Source: Collinsella provencensis (GTDB lineage: Bacteria > Actinomycetota > Coriobacteriia > Coriobacteriales > Coriobacteriaceae). Taken from it: DNA of 64,000 bases. Below are positions 39,298-48,446 of this stretch, in pieces; positions within the stretch are counted from its first letter, which is position 1; every line of letters begins with the position of its first letter. Both the position numbers and the translations under genes were made by a program. Under the pieces are notes generated by a model. It ran no database searches and had not been told where the DNA came from. It worked only from the letters and a program-made list of their open reading frames with translations. The DNA lies in NCBI RefSeq assembly GCF_900199705.1, contig NZ_LT904908.1:1185332-1249331 (forward strand), written 5' to 3'.

Positions 39298-42063
39298 GTG
39301 GCAGACGATATGAACAACACTACGGGTGCGGGATCCGAGGGTATGCCCGACGATCTTAAGCGCCTGCTCGCCCGCGCAAGTGAGGATGAGGACACGCAGG
39401 ACGTCTACGATCCCGACGCGGATGTAGACGAGGAGGAAGAGGACGACGGCGAGCTCGAGGAGAGCTTTGGCAGCAATGATCGCGGTGACGACGCGGGTCT
39501 TGATGTCAACGGAGGTCGTCTTCAGGAGTCCGAGTTCGGCCATGAGATGAAGCAGTCCTTCATTGAGTACTCCATGTCCGTTATTACCGCCCGCGCGCTG
39601 CCCGATGTGCGCGACGGTCTCAAGCCCGTACATCGCCGCATTTTGTACGCCATGAACATGAGTGGCGTGACCCCTAACAAGGCGCACAAGAAGTCCGCTT
39701 GGACGGTCGGCGAAGTTATCGGCAAGTATCACCCGCACGGCGATAGCGCGGTGTATGACACCATGGTTCGTATGGCCCAGTGGTTCTCCATGCGCACCCC
39801 GCTGGTCGATGGCCATGGCAACTTCGGTAACATCGACGGCGACGGCGCCGCTGCCATGCGTTATACCGAGTCGCGCCTGGCACGTCCCGCTATGGAACTG
39901 CTGCGCGACCTCAACAAAGACACGGTCGACTTCCAGCCCAACTACGACGGCACGCTTTCCGAGCCGGTCGTTTTGCCTGCGCACTTCCCACACCTGCTGG
40001 TGAATGGCTGCCAGGGCATCGCTGTCGGTATGGCTACCAACATCGCCCCGCACAATCTGGGTGAGGCTGTTGAGGCTACGTGCTACCTCATCGACAACCC
40101 CGACGCCACCGTCGATGAGCTCATGAAGATCATGCCTGGTCCCGATTTCCCGACGGGCGCGGTCATCATGGGTACCGATGGCATCCGCGAGTCCTACGAA
40201 ACGGGCCGCGGCTCCATCACCGTGCGCGCGAAGGCGCACGTGGAATCCACCAAGACGGGTAAGAACCGCCTGGTTTTCACTGAGATTCCCTACATGGTGA
40301 ACAAGGGTACCTTGCAGGAGAAGATCGCCACGCTCGTTAACGAGAAGCGCATCGAGGGTATCTCCGACATGCGCGACGAGTCCACACAAAAGGGACTCCG
40401 CTTAGTCATCGAGCTCAAAAAAGGTGTTATCCCGCAAGTTGTGCTCAACAACCTGTATAAATACACCTCGCTGCAAACCACGTTCGGTGCCAACAACCTT
40501 GCGTTGGTGAATGGCGTTCCCAAATGCTTGTCGCTTCGCGAAATGCTGCAGTACTACATCGACCACCAGGTTGATGTAGTGACCCGTCGCACCCGCTTTG
40601 ATCTCAAGAAGGCCCAGGCCCGCGCGCATATCCTTGAGGGTTACCTCATGGCGCTCGACCATATCGACGAGGTCATTTCCATCATCCGTTCCTCGCAGAC
40701 CGACACCGAGGCAAGCGCCCGCTTAATCGATCGCTTTGGGTTCTCGCCCGAGCAGACCGCGGCGATCCTCGAGATGCGCCTGCGTCGTCTAACCGGTCTT
40801 GAGCGCGACAAGATCGAAGCCGAGCTCAATGACCTTCGCACGGCCATTGCCTACTATGAGGACCTTCTCGCACACGAGGATAAGATTCTCGGCGTGATTA
40901 AGGACGAGATGCGCGACGTTGCGCGTAGGTTTGCCGACAAGCGCCGTACCGAGATCACGCATGCCGAGAAGGACCTCGACGTTGAGGATCTCATTGCCGA
41001 CGAGGATATGGTTGTCACCATCACCCACACCGGTTACGTGAAGCGTATCCCAGTTGCTGCATATCGTGCGCAGAAGCGCGGCGGCAAAGGTGTGACCGGC
41101 GCGAACCTCAAAGAGGATGACGTCATTGACGAGATGTTCATTGCGAGCACGCACGAGTTCGTCTTGTTCTTCTCCAACCGCGGCAAGGTGTATCGCCTTA
41201 AGGTTCATGAGCTCCCCGTGGGTACGCGCCAGGCGCGCGGAACCGCAATCGTCAATCTCTTGCCGTTCGAGGAAGGCGAGAAGATCGCGTCCGTGATTTC
41301 CTGCCGCGAGTTCCCCGAGGACGAATATCTCATGTTCGCCACCGCAAGCGGCATGGTGAAAAAGACCGTGATGAGTGCGTACGACCGCAGCCGTCGCGAT
41401 GGCATCATTGCCATCAACTTGCGTAACGGTGACCATCTGCTCGATGTTCGTCGCGTACGCGAGGGTGACAAGATCATCATGGCCACAACCGCCGGTAAGG
41501 CCATCATGTTCTCTGAGGACCAGGTGCGCGCTACGGGACGCGATACGAGCGGTGTCCGCGGTATCACCATGAAGGGCGATGCCAAGGTCTTGGGTATGGA
41601 GATTACCAACGGCAAGGGTGAGCTCTTCGTCATCACCGAGCGCGGTTATGGCAAGCGCACGCCGATTGCGGATTACCCCGAGCACAACCGTGGTGGCCAG
41701 GGCGTTTACACCATTCAGATGACCGAGCGCAAGGGTGCACTTGCGGCCATGAAGGTCGTTGGCCCGCAACATGAGCTGTTCATCATCACCGAGGGCGCAA
41801 CGGTTATCCGCGTGAAGACCGTCGAGATTTCCCAGACCGGCCGCGCCACTCAGGGCGTGAAGATGATGTCCGTTGCCGACGGCGACCGTGTGACCGCGGT
41901 GGCCCGTATGACGAGTGCCAAGAAGAAAGCCAAGGCTCCGGCTGTTGCCGAAGGTCAGGAGGCGCTTGATTTGACGGCGGCGGGTGAAGTAACGCCCGAT
42001 CCCGAGGACCGTGTGGACATCGGTAACGGTGACGAAGTGCTTGAGGACCTGCTGGAGGAGTAA
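39298..42063 (+). CDS. gyrA: DNA gyrase subunit A
   Basis: The breakage-reunion subunit; 921 residues from GTG with AAGGAG upstream. An acidic extension of about 70 residues ([20 protein letters not shown]) precedes the usual start [13 protein letters not shown]. The catalytic tyrosine is in AAAMRYTES. The quinolone-determining region reads [13 protein letters not shown], with wild-type Ser and Asp. The GyrA box QKRGGKG lies in the C-terminal pinwheel domain; the end is acidic. Confidence 0.98.
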   Translation: MADDMNNTTGAGSEGMPDDLKRLLARASEDEDTQDVYDPDADVDEEEEDDGELEESFGSNDRGDDAGLDVNGGRLQESEFGHEMKQSFIEYSMSVITARALPDVRDGLKPVHRRILYAMNMSGVTPNKAHKKSAWTVGEVIGKYHPHGDSAVYDTMVRMAQWFSMRTPLVDGHGNFGNIDGDGAAAMRYTESRLARPAMELLRDLNKDTVDFQPNYDGTLSEPVVLPAHFPHLLVNGCQGIAVGMATNIAPHNLGEAVEATCYLIDNPDATVDELMKIMPGPDFPTGAVIMGTDGIRESYETGRGSITVRAKAHVESTKTGKNRLVFTEIPYMVNKGTLQEKIATLVNEKRIEGISDMRDESTQKGLRLVIELKKGVIPQVVLNNLYKYTSLQTTFGANNLALVNGVPKCLSLREMLQYYIDHQVDVVTRRTRFDLKKAQARAHILEGYLMALDHIDEVISIIRSSQTDTEASARLIDRFGFSPEQTAAILEMRLRRLTGLERDKIEAELNDLRTAIAYYEDLLAHEDKILGVIKDEMRDVARRFADKRRTEITHAEKDLDVEDLIADEDMVVTITHTGYVKRIPVAAYRAQKRGGKGVTGANLKEDDVIDEMFIASTHEFVLFFSNRGKVYRLKVHELPVGTRQARGTAIVNLLPFEEGEKIASVISCREFPEDEYLMFATASGMVKKTVMSAYDRSRRDGIIAINLRNGDHLLDVRRVREGDKIIMATTAGKAIMFSEDQVRATGRDTSGVRGITMKGDAKVLGMEITNGKGELFVITERGYGKRTPIADYPEHNRGGQGVYTIQMTERKGALAAMKVVGPQHELFIITEGATVIRVKTVEISQTGRATQGVKMMSVADGDRVTAVARMTSAKKKAKAPAVAEGQEALDLTAAGEVTPDPEDRVDIGNGDEVLEDLLEE

Positions 42064-42145
42064 ACACGTCCTAAACGGAGCTTCGGAGTACTTGTCTACC
42101 GTGAAACGTGGTTGATTTGGACGCTGATTCACGCGTTTTGGGTTG

Positions 42146-42182
42146 AAAAAATGGGCTCGCTTCGATGCGGGCCCATTTTTCG
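42146..42182 (+). terminator. Intrinsic terminator after gyrA
   Basis: AAAAATGGGC and GCCCATTTTT pair around a CGC-TTCGAT-GCG inner stem-loop, ending in a T-run on the plus strand. The A-run on the left makes it usable for the convergent DUF151 gene too. Confidence 0.9.
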
Positions 42183-42227
42183 TCTTATAAGTCACGTAAT
42201 GTGCAAAATGATGAATTGGCTGCAATG

Positions 42228-42740
42228 TTAAAAATCATCCGGCGAGAGCGTGTGGACGAACTCGTCGAACTTCTCAAACTCTTCGGCGTCCGCTTGCTCG
42301 GTAGTTGGGATAGAAACAGAGCCCGCGCGGTTCATCACATCATCTTCCACGTAGATGGGTGCGTTTGAGCGGGTTGCAATCGCCAACGCGTCACTGGGCC
42401 GTGCATCAACTTTGATTTCCTCTGCGTTTTCATCTGTTGCCGCAAGAACAACGTCAGCGAAGAAGACGGGAGCCTCCCAGCGGTTGATTTCAACGCGCTC
42501 GACCTTTGAACCAAGTTTTTTAACGGTGTTGATAAACAGATCGTGTGCGATGGGTCTGCGCGTTTGCTTTGCTGCGTCGACACCGTGACCAATCGATGCC
42601 GCCTCATACGCTCCGGTTTGAATGGAGAGCGCACGCAAGGCAGATTCCGAAGAGGTGCCAGACTTGCGCTCGCGCAAGACCACAACGGAAGGCACGGGAC
42701 CCGATGCCATGATGATGGTTTCGATGTCAACCCGAATCAT
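42228..42740 (-). CDS. DUF151 bifunctional-nuclease-family protein
   Basis: A 170-residue protein with the BFN/DUF151 pattern: VVVLRERKSG, LRALSIQTGAYEAASIGHGV-like segment, RPIAHDLFINTVKKLG, and VDARPSDALAIATRSNAPIYV. Relatives are associated with DNase/RNase activity or, in bacteria, unknown roles. I chose the ATG at 42740, with AAGGAG 5 nt upstream; 28 upstream codons in frame are likely leader. It stands alone, convergent with gyrA. Confidence 0.85.
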   Translation of the reverse strand: MIRVDIETIIMASGPVPSVVVLRERKSGTSSESALRALSIQTGAYEAASIGHGVDAAKQTRRPIAHDLFINTVKKLGSKVERVEINRWEAPVFFADVVLAATDENAEEIKVDARPSDALAIATRSNAPIYVEDDVMNRAGSVSIPTTEQADAEEFEKFDEFVHTLSPDDF

Positions 42741-43038
42741 ACGAGCTCCTTTTGCGAACATAATAAGCGCTGTCGCGCAGCGTGAGGGCGATTGCCGATA
42801 TTTGTTGTTAGGTATGGTACCCAATTATTCGGAAACTGGGAAAACGTTCACACTTACGAATGTGGTTTAAATAATCCTTCTTGATGGTCGCCGGATTTGC
42901 ATGGTTCGTTGGGCGTAGGTGTTTCGTTCTGCGCTGTGGCTATTATGGGTGCCGTTGCCTTTATGGCGGTCAAACTCCCCAATCACGCGTAGTGCTGTTA
43001 GAATCGGGACTGCTTGGCGCTGACAACAAGGGGGTCCT

Positions 43039-43704
43039 ATGTCAATTAAAGCAGTGCTCTTCGATATGGACGGCACGCTGGTCGATTCCGAAAAGGTTTA
43101 CTTCACTGCATGGGGAACAGCTTCAAGCGCTCTTGGCATCGATTTGCCTAAAGAGCAAATTTTCCAATTTATGGGTCGCACGAAGCAGGAAAACCATACG
43201 TTGATCACTGAACTTCTCGATGGCGACGCCGCCCGCGCCGATGAACTTCTCACCTTTCATGAGCAGGAGTTTCTTCGTCTTGCCGACATTGAGCTCGAAC
43301 TGAAGCCCGGTGCTCGCGAGGCACTTGCCGCGCTGCATGACATGGGGTTGCCCCTGGCCCTTGCCACTTCCACGCACCGCTATTTGACGGAACCGCGCAT
43401 GGCGCTCTTCGACCTTAAGAAGGAATTCGAGACGGTCATCTGCGGAGATGAAATCGAGCATGGTAAACCCGCTCCCGACATCTTCCTTGATGCCGCGGCC
43501 AACTTGAATGTCGATCCCACCGAATGCGTTGTGGTTGAAGATTCGTTCAACGGGATTAATGCCGCCCATGCCGCCGGTTCGTATGTCGTTATGATTCCGG
43601 ACCTGCATCAGCCCACTCCCGAAATCGAAGAGCTCTGCGACGCGGTACTTCCCAGCCTGTTCGAGCTGCCCGCCTTTATCGAGGACGTGAACAGCCGCTC
43701 TTAG
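43039..43704 (+). CDS. HAD-family phosphatase, beta-phosphoglucomutase-like
   Basis: A 221-residue HAD hydrolase with a helical cap. Motif I is FDMDGTLVDSE with both catalytic aspartates, motif II LATSTH, motif III lysine in GKPAPDIF, and motif IV VVEDSFNGINAA. This pattern fits the phosphatase/phosphoglucomutase subfamily acting on small sugar phosphates; the substrate is not readable. AGGGGG precedes the ATG. Its stop overlaps the convergent LacI gene by 4 bases. Confidence 0.9.
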   Translation: MSIKAVLFDMDGTLVDSEKVYFTAWGTASSALGIDLPKEQIFQFMGRTKQENHTLITELLDGDAARADELLTFHEQEFLRLADIELELKPGAREALAALHDMGLPLALATSTHRYLTEPRMALFDLKKEFETVICGDEIEHGKPAPDIFLDAAANLNVDPTECVVVEDSFNGINAAHAAGSYVVMIPDLHQPTPEIEELCDAVLPSLFELPAFIEDVNSRS

Positions 43705-44777
43705 AGGTATCCGCTGATGTCGATATCGGGGTCGGCAAAGTCTGTGACGCTGCTTACCCCCGTGCTCGCCCGCGCGAGAAGGAAGGGGCGCACGAACTCG
43801 CGGTGGTTCTCAGTGGGCCACGCGTTGCCCACGCGCCGTTTTTCCTCCACCTGTTTGATGAGATAGCGCACGCCCTTCCGGCCGATTTCATATCCCGGAG
43901 GGGCGATGGTGGTGAGGGGAACGCTGCCGCTCCACGCCAGCGGGTTGCCGTCGCACCCCGCCACGCGAATGTCGTTGGGGACATTGCGTCCCGTTGCCTG
44001 CAGTCCCGCGATTACGCCCGTGGCAAGCACGTCGGAGAGCGCGATGATGAAGTCGGGCTGCTTGGACTCTTCGCGTTTGCCAAGGCCAAACCCGATGGCG
44101 TAACCGTCGTGGGCGGAATCCCACGCACCTTCGTCGATGATCTCAAGAACGATGTCGGGGTTGAGTTCCATCGTCTGCTTGATACCGGCAAGGCGTTTTC
44201 CCAGTTTATCGAGGTCGTCTTTTCCAAGTACAACCACATGATGCGCACCGCAATCAATCGCGTGCTCCGCCATGAGACGCCCTTGGGCCTCCGCGTCGGC
44301 ACCCACGAAATACCCCGGCTCCTCGCTGTCGCAATCGAGCCAAACGGTGGGGAGCGAACGCATGGCGCTCGAGGGTTTCCATCCATAGGTATGGATGGGC
44401 TGCACCAACACACCGGCCATTTGCGTTCCGGCGAAGTAACTTACGTATTTTTGTCCCAAGTCGTTATCGCTATCGGCGTTGGCAATCAGTAAACCGTAGC
44501 CATGCTTGCGCGCCTCGGCATTGGCACCGTTGGCGATTTGCAGAGAGATACCATGGCTCAAACTGGGAAGTACCAAGCCAAACGAGGTGTTATGCCCACC
44601 GGCGAGCATGCGCGCGCTTTGGTTGGGAGCGTATCCGAGCTTGTCGATGGCCTCTTGGACCAGCGCGAGTGTTTCAGGGCGTACCTTGTCGGGATGGTTG
44701 AGCGCGTTTGACACCGTGCCCAAGGCCACGCCTGCTTCACGTGCAACATCCGAGATGGTGATTCGCGCTTTTGACAT
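43701..44777 (-). CDS. LacI-family transcriptional regulator
   Basis: 358 residues. The LacI helix-turn-helix and hinge are clear at the N-terminus (ITISDVAREAGVALGTVSNA, then YAPNQSARMLAGG). The rest is a periplasmic-binding-like effector domain (LVLPSLSHGISLQIANGANA, GVLVQPIHTYGWKP). The ligand is likely a sugar or nucleoside. I chose the ATG at 44777, with GGAGGG upstream. It is divergent from the YeiH-type gene. Confidence 0.93.
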   Translation of the reverse strand: MSKARITISDVAREAGVALGTVSNALNHPDKVRPETLALVQEAIDKLGYAPNQSARMLAGGHNTSFGLVLPSLSHGISLQIANGANAEARKHGYGLLIANADSDNDLGQKYVSYFAGTQMAGVLVQPIHTYGWKPSSAMRSLPTVWLDCDSEEPGYFVGADAEAQGRLMAEHAIDCGAHHVVVLGKDDLDKLGKRLAGIKQTMELNPDIVLEIIDEGAWDSAHDGYAIGFGLGKREESKQPDFIIALSDVLATGVIAGLQATGRNVPNDIRVAGCDGNPLAWSGSVPLTTIAPPGYEIGRKGVRYLIKQVEEKRRVGNAWPTENHREFVRPFLLARASTGVSSVTDFADPDIDISGYL

Positions 44778-44964
44778 TCTCGCCCTCCATTTGCCGATTG
44801 ACCTCAATTGTAACGTTTCACATACGAGGCATTCCATGATTGCATGTCAGTTTGTCAAAACAAACGACTCGTATCACACGTTTTCCCGTTACAATACGCT
44901 CTCGTATCGACAGCATTTCAACGCCGCATGAGACTTGGGTTTCATGCACAAGGGAGGGGAGCTC
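44778..44964. promoter_or_regulatory. Divergent promoter region with operator-like repeats
   Basis: TGTAACGTTTCACA (44809-44822) is an imperfect palindrome of the LacI-operator type just upstream of the regulator gene. A second dyad (CGTAT...ATACG, about 44870-44898) lies nearer the transporter gene. Both are candidate binding sites for the LacI-family protein. Confidence 0.3.
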
Positions 44965-46023
44965 GTGGAGCTTATCAAGGATTTTGGGAAGATGTGGCGC
45001 GGAGTTGCACTGAGTTTGGCCATTGCCGTTCCCGCTTGGCTTCTGGGCAAGCAGTTCGAAGTTATCGGTGGCCCTGTGTTCGCGATTCTCATCGGCATGG
45101 TGCTCGCCATCGTCCTGCGCGGCAACGCTGGGTTGAACGAGGCCGCTGCGCCCGGTGTGAAGTACACCTCGAAGAAGATTCTGCAGTACGCGGTTATCCT
45201 GCTCGGCTTCGGCCTCAACCTGGGGCAGATCGCCAAGGTGGGAGCCACCTCACTTCCCATCATCGTGGCCACCATCTCGATCTCTCTCATCATTTCCTTT
45301 GTTTTATGTCGCGTCATGAAAGTTCCCTCTAAGATTTCCACGCTGGTCGGTGTGGGCTCCTCCATTTGTGGAGGCTCCGCCATTGCCGCGACGGCTCCGG
45401 TCATCGATGCCGACGACGAGGAGATTGCGCAGGCCATCAGTGTCATCTTCCTGTTCAACATCATCGCCGCTCTGATTTTCCCCACGCTGGGCACCATCCT
45501 CGGTATGACCAACGAGGGCTTCGGTCTGTTTGCAGGCACCGCAGTGAACGACACCTCCTCGGTTACCGCCGCCGCTGCCGCGTGGGATGGTATGCATCCG
45601 GGCGCCAACACGCTTGATCAAGCGACCATCGTCAAGCTCACGCGCACGCTCGCCATCATTCCCATCACGCTTTTACTGGCGTTTTGGCAGATGCGTAAGG
45701 CCAAGCTCGCCGCTGCGAACGGCGAGGGTGAAGGTGCTTCTGCGGGTTCCTTCGACATCAAGAAGGTGTTTCCGACGTTCATTCTGTTCTTCGTGCTTGC
45801 CAGTGTGATTACCACGGTCTTCTCGCTGTCTCCTGCGATTACCGCGCCCATCAAAGAGCTGTCCAAGTTCTTCATTGTGATGGCCATGGCGGCGATTGGT
45901 TTTAACACCGACCTCGTCAAACTCATCCGCACTGGTGGTAAGCCCATCTTCATGGGTCTTTGTTGCTGGATCGGCATTGCGGCTGTGTCCCTCGGCATGC
46001 AGCATATGTTGGGTATTTGGTAA
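44965..46023 (+). CDS. YeiH-family putative sulfate exporter
   Basis: 352 residues with about ten hydrophobic spans. The family pattern is present: [34 protein letters not shown], the conserved [20 protein letters not shown], and [19 protein letters not shown]. Relatives are annotated as sulfate exporters; actual cargo is unverified. I chose GTG 44965, because AGGGAGGGGAG lies 3-4 nt upstream; an ATG at 44944 would precede the ribosome site. Confidence 0.88.
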   Translation: MELIKDFGKMWRGVALSLAIAVPAWLLGKQFEVIGGPVFAILIGMVLAIVLRGNAGLNEAAAPGVKYTSKKILQYAVILLGFGLNLGQIAKVGATSLPIIVATISISLIISFVLCRVMKVPSKISTLVGVGSSICGGSAIAATAPVIDADDEEIAQAISVIFLFNIIAALIFPTLGTILGMTNEGFGLFAGTAVNDTSSVTAAAAAWDGMHPGANTLDQATIVKLTRTLAIIPITLLLAFWQMRKAKLAAANGEGEGASAGSFDIKKVFPTFILFFVLASVITTVFSLSPAITAPIKELSKFFIVMAMAAIGFNTDLVKLIRTGGKPIFMGLCCWIGIAAVSLGMQHMLGIW

Positions 46024-46055
46024 GGGTGCGTCGTATTTGAGCTGGCATTCGAGGG

Positions 46056-46159
46056 TGAAACCAGACGAATGTAACGGTGAGCGACGCACGCGAGGCTGAG
46101 ACCAGACGAATGTGACGCAAAAGAAGCGTAATTGAGATTGAGACCAGACCAACGTTGCA
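46056..46159 (+). repeat. Three 21-nt direct repeats at 41-42-bp spacing
   Basis: TGAAACCAGACGAATGTAACG (46056-46076) recurs with changes at 46097-46117 and 46139-46159; all share the core TGARACCAGACSAA. The third copy is also the left arm of a long terminator hairpin, whose right arm is an inverted fourth copy. Function unknown. Confidence 0.6.
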
Positions 46160-46204
46160 TTTTTTCGCTGAATTATGCAACAACGGTCTGGTCTCATTTT
46201 CTTT
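46139..46204 (+). terminator. Long intrinsic terminator after the YeiH-type gene
   Basis: Arms 46139-46160 and 46175-46196 pair at 19 of 22 positions (outer TGAGACCAGACC with GGTCTGGTCTCA, inner GTTGCAT-type pairing), with a 14-nt loop. TTTTCTTT follows. Confidence 0.85.
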
Positions 46205-46368
46205 AAAGTGACAATCGCACGATTTCATTCCATCACGCTGTCTACCAGCGGTTTGCAACCGAAAGGTGCATGATAGGAGCAGAAAAAGAAGCCCCTAGTT
46301 GGTTGAGTGACCATTATGCTACGCGCACGATGAGCGATGATATACACATCGTAACGAAAGGAACAGAC

Positions 46369-47481
46369 ATGGGCTTCCGCGATAATCTTCAGCATTTGCG
46401 TGCTGAACGGCATATGACGCAAGAGCAACTCGCCGCAGCTTTGGGTGTTTCTCGTCAAAGTGTTACCAAATGGGAGGCCGAGAAGTCCTATCCCGAGATG
46501 GATAAGCTCATCAAGCTCTGCGAGCTGTTTGGTTGCACGCTCGATGACCTGGTTTTGGGAGACCTCACGGGTGACCACGCGGGCGATCCTGCGGCACAGC
46601 CCCTCGCAGCGCAGCCTGGGGAGCCTGCCGAACCCGACGAGCCGCAATGCACCGAGGGTTCCGTGCCGCCCGTGGACCAGCCGTCCACCGAGGACATCTA
46701 TGGCTACGACGCCCACATGCGCTCGTTCTCTCTGTGGATCGCAACGGGCGTAGCGCTGTGCATCCTTTCCGTTGCTGCCGCGTCGGCTTTTGACGACTTC
46801 TTTTTTGTTCCGGCATTGCATAACGAAATTTCATTTGCGGCGCCGGCGTTATTCGTTGGCATTTTGCTCGGTCTTGCCTGTCTTATTCCCGCTGGTATCG
46901 AACATGCCGCATATGTAAAAGAGCATCCGTACATAGAGGACTTCTATACATCTGAAGAAAAGACCGTCGCTCGCCGTTTTGGAGCGGCGTCAATCGTCAT
47001 TGGAATCGGACTTATTTTTGCGGCGATCATCGTGGGCGACATTTTGGATGATACGAGTTATCAAGCGGTAACGCTTTTGTTGCTGGTGGCAGCCGGTGTT
47101 TGGGTCATCATCCGCGGCGGCATGATGTGGAACCGCACGAACATCGCCGACTACAACAAAGAGGCACTCGAGGACCTCAGGCTCGAGGACATCGAGAACG
47201 CCCAGCTCGACGACGAGCACAAGCAGCACCTTGCCGAGTCGATTCGCGGGAAGCGCGGGCTGAGGGCTCGCGTCACGAGCACTGTGTGCGGAACCATCAT
47301 GCTTGTGGCGACAATCATCGCCCTGCTCTGGCTGTTCTCCGGACCCATCACCTCCGGCGGATGGGACAACGTGAAGTGGGCGAGTGCTGCTAACATGTTC
47401 TGGGTGCCGTGGCCTATCGGCGGCATCTGCTGTGCCATCGCGACGCTCATCATCAACGCCGTCATCCCCGACGAGGAGTAG
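46369..47481 (+). CDS. XRE helix-turn-helix protein with membrane domain
   Basis: About 370 residues. Residues 1-65 are a Cro/C1-type helix-turn-helix (MGFRDNLQHLRAERHMTQEQ, then SRQSVTKWEAEKSYPEMDKL). A Pro/Ala/Glu-rich linker leads to a membrane domain with about six hydrophobic spans (for example IATGVALCILSVAAASAF, APALFVGILLGLACLIPAG and a final WVPWPIGGICCAIATLIINA). This membrane-tethered regulator class is frequent in gut Gram-positives; ligand and targets are unknown. I chose the ATG at 46369, with AAAGGAA upstream, over the open frame from 46270. Confidence 0.83.
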   Translation: MGFRDNLQHLRAERHMTQEQLAAALGVSRQSVTKWEAEKSYPEMDKLIKLCELFGCTLDDLVLGDLTGDHAGDPAAQPLAAQPGEPAEPDEPQCTEGSVPPVDQPSTEDIYGYDAHMRSFSLWIATGVALCILSVAAASAFDDFFFVPALHNEISFAAPALFVGILLGLACLIPAGIEHAAYVKEHPYIEDFYTSEEKTVARRFGAASIVIGIGLIFAAIIVGDILDDTSYQAVTLLLLVAAGVWVIIRGGMMWNRTNIADYNKEALEDLRLEDIENAQLDDEHKQHLAESIRGKRGLRARVTSTVCGTIMLVATIIALLWLFSGPITSGGWDNVKWASAANMFWVPWPIGGICCAIATLIINAVIPDEE

Positions 47482-47681
47482 GGGGTCGCGCTCCTCGCTC
47501 TCACGCGCGCAGTATACAGATGGACATTTCGTGTATGCATTCAGGTCGCGCACCGCTGCTCGAACTATATCGCCGCCTACCTAATTTTCCTGTCAAAACA
47601 TGTATAAGGCGGGAAAGATGGGGTTATCGGTTATGCAAGCGCCTGCACAGACGATAGGCGCCTAAGAGATAGGAGACGACG

Positions 47682-48008
47682 ATGGGTTTGAAGGCGGAAC
47701 AGGAAATCTCCCTGGATTTCGAAGAGCTTTTGGGCTACCTTCGCTCTAAGACGCGCGTGTTCATGGACGTTGACGGCCATGAGTACTACATCACCCATAC
47801 CGATGGGTACTGGCGCGTGCAGGATTGCGAGAAGCTGAACGACAAAGGTCGTTTCTCCGATTGCTCTGAACTGGTTACCACGCTTTCCGAGCTCGTCGAG
47901 CTGCCTTGGCTCGACGGCAAGAGCGTCCACGATCTCACCGCTGGCTCTACGTTCTACGAGTCCATCCAGGAAGGCTGGGAGACCCCCGGCGCTCCCGTTG
48001 AGGAGTAG
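47682..48008 (+). CDS. Small hypothetical protein
   Basis: 108 residues with AGGAG 7 nt before the ATG. It is acidic and soluble-looking (FEELLGYLRSKTRVFMDVDG, YYITHTDGYWRVQDCEKLND, ELPWLDGKSVHDL). I do not recognise the family. It stands alone between the XRE-membrane gene and the ABC pair. Confidence 0.72.
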   Translation: MGLKAEQEISLDFEELLGYLRSKTRVFMDVDGHEYYITHTDGYWRVQDCEKLNDKGRFSDCSELVTTLSELVELPWLDGKSVHDLTAGSTFYESIQEGWETPGAPVEE

Positions 48009-48313
48009 GCGGATTTCACGTTCCTTCTCAGCTCAATGAGACAGTAAAACGGCGTCGTTTTTCTTTGCTTGTGGATCTGCGGCGCACCTTACACATCTCT
48101 AACAAGGCATTCGATATCAATTACGTGGCTGACCAGCGGTAACCACCTGTTGCTTTGCTTCTGAGAGATTGACCTGTTTCCGTCCGCAGTGAATGACCAA
48201 CAGTAATCGCCTGTTTGTTTCCGCAGTCTGGGTACTTGCGGACATGCTGTGAAGTTAACGTTTCGTCGGAGCGTAACCCGCCTGCACCCCGATGTGAAAC
48301 GTGACTTACCCAT
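48009..48313. other. Non-coding region before the ABC exporter, with imperfect repeats
   Basis: This gap, up to the terminator below, has no convincing gene. An imperfect direct repeat is visible (GACCAGCGGTAACCACCTGTT near 48131, GACCAACAGTAATCGCCTGTT near 48196), with related CCTGTTT...CCGCAG pieces. With the terminator just downstream it could be a leader or an attenuator, but this is speculative. Confidence 0.3.
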
Positions 48314-48350
48314 AGAACCAGTCTACAATTTTGTGGACTGGTTCTTTTTT
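48314..48350 (+). terminator. Strong intrinsic terminator upstream of the ABC exporter genes
   Basis: AGAACCAGTC (48314-48323) and GACTGGTTCT (48336-48345) form a perfect 10-bp stem extended by TACA/TGTG pairing, followed by six Ts. It lies 97 bases before the exporter start and may be the end of the upstream gene or an attenuator. Confidence 0.85.
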
Positions 48351-48446
48351 GTCGAAAAGCCCTGCGAAAAGAACGACCTGAAAACAAACAACCGAGCGTG
48401 ATGCTGCGCGGATGCTACTGTGCGCCGCTCGCGGGAGGACGAGTGT

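Noticed and set aside
39730..39760. Quinolone-resistance change in GyrA.
   Set aside because: The region reads [11 protein letters not shown] with wild-type Ser and Asp.
46056..46159. CRISPR-like pattern (21-nt repeats, 20-21-nt spacers).
   Set aside because: Only three copies, repeats diverge, the last is a terminator arm, and no cas gene is in the window.
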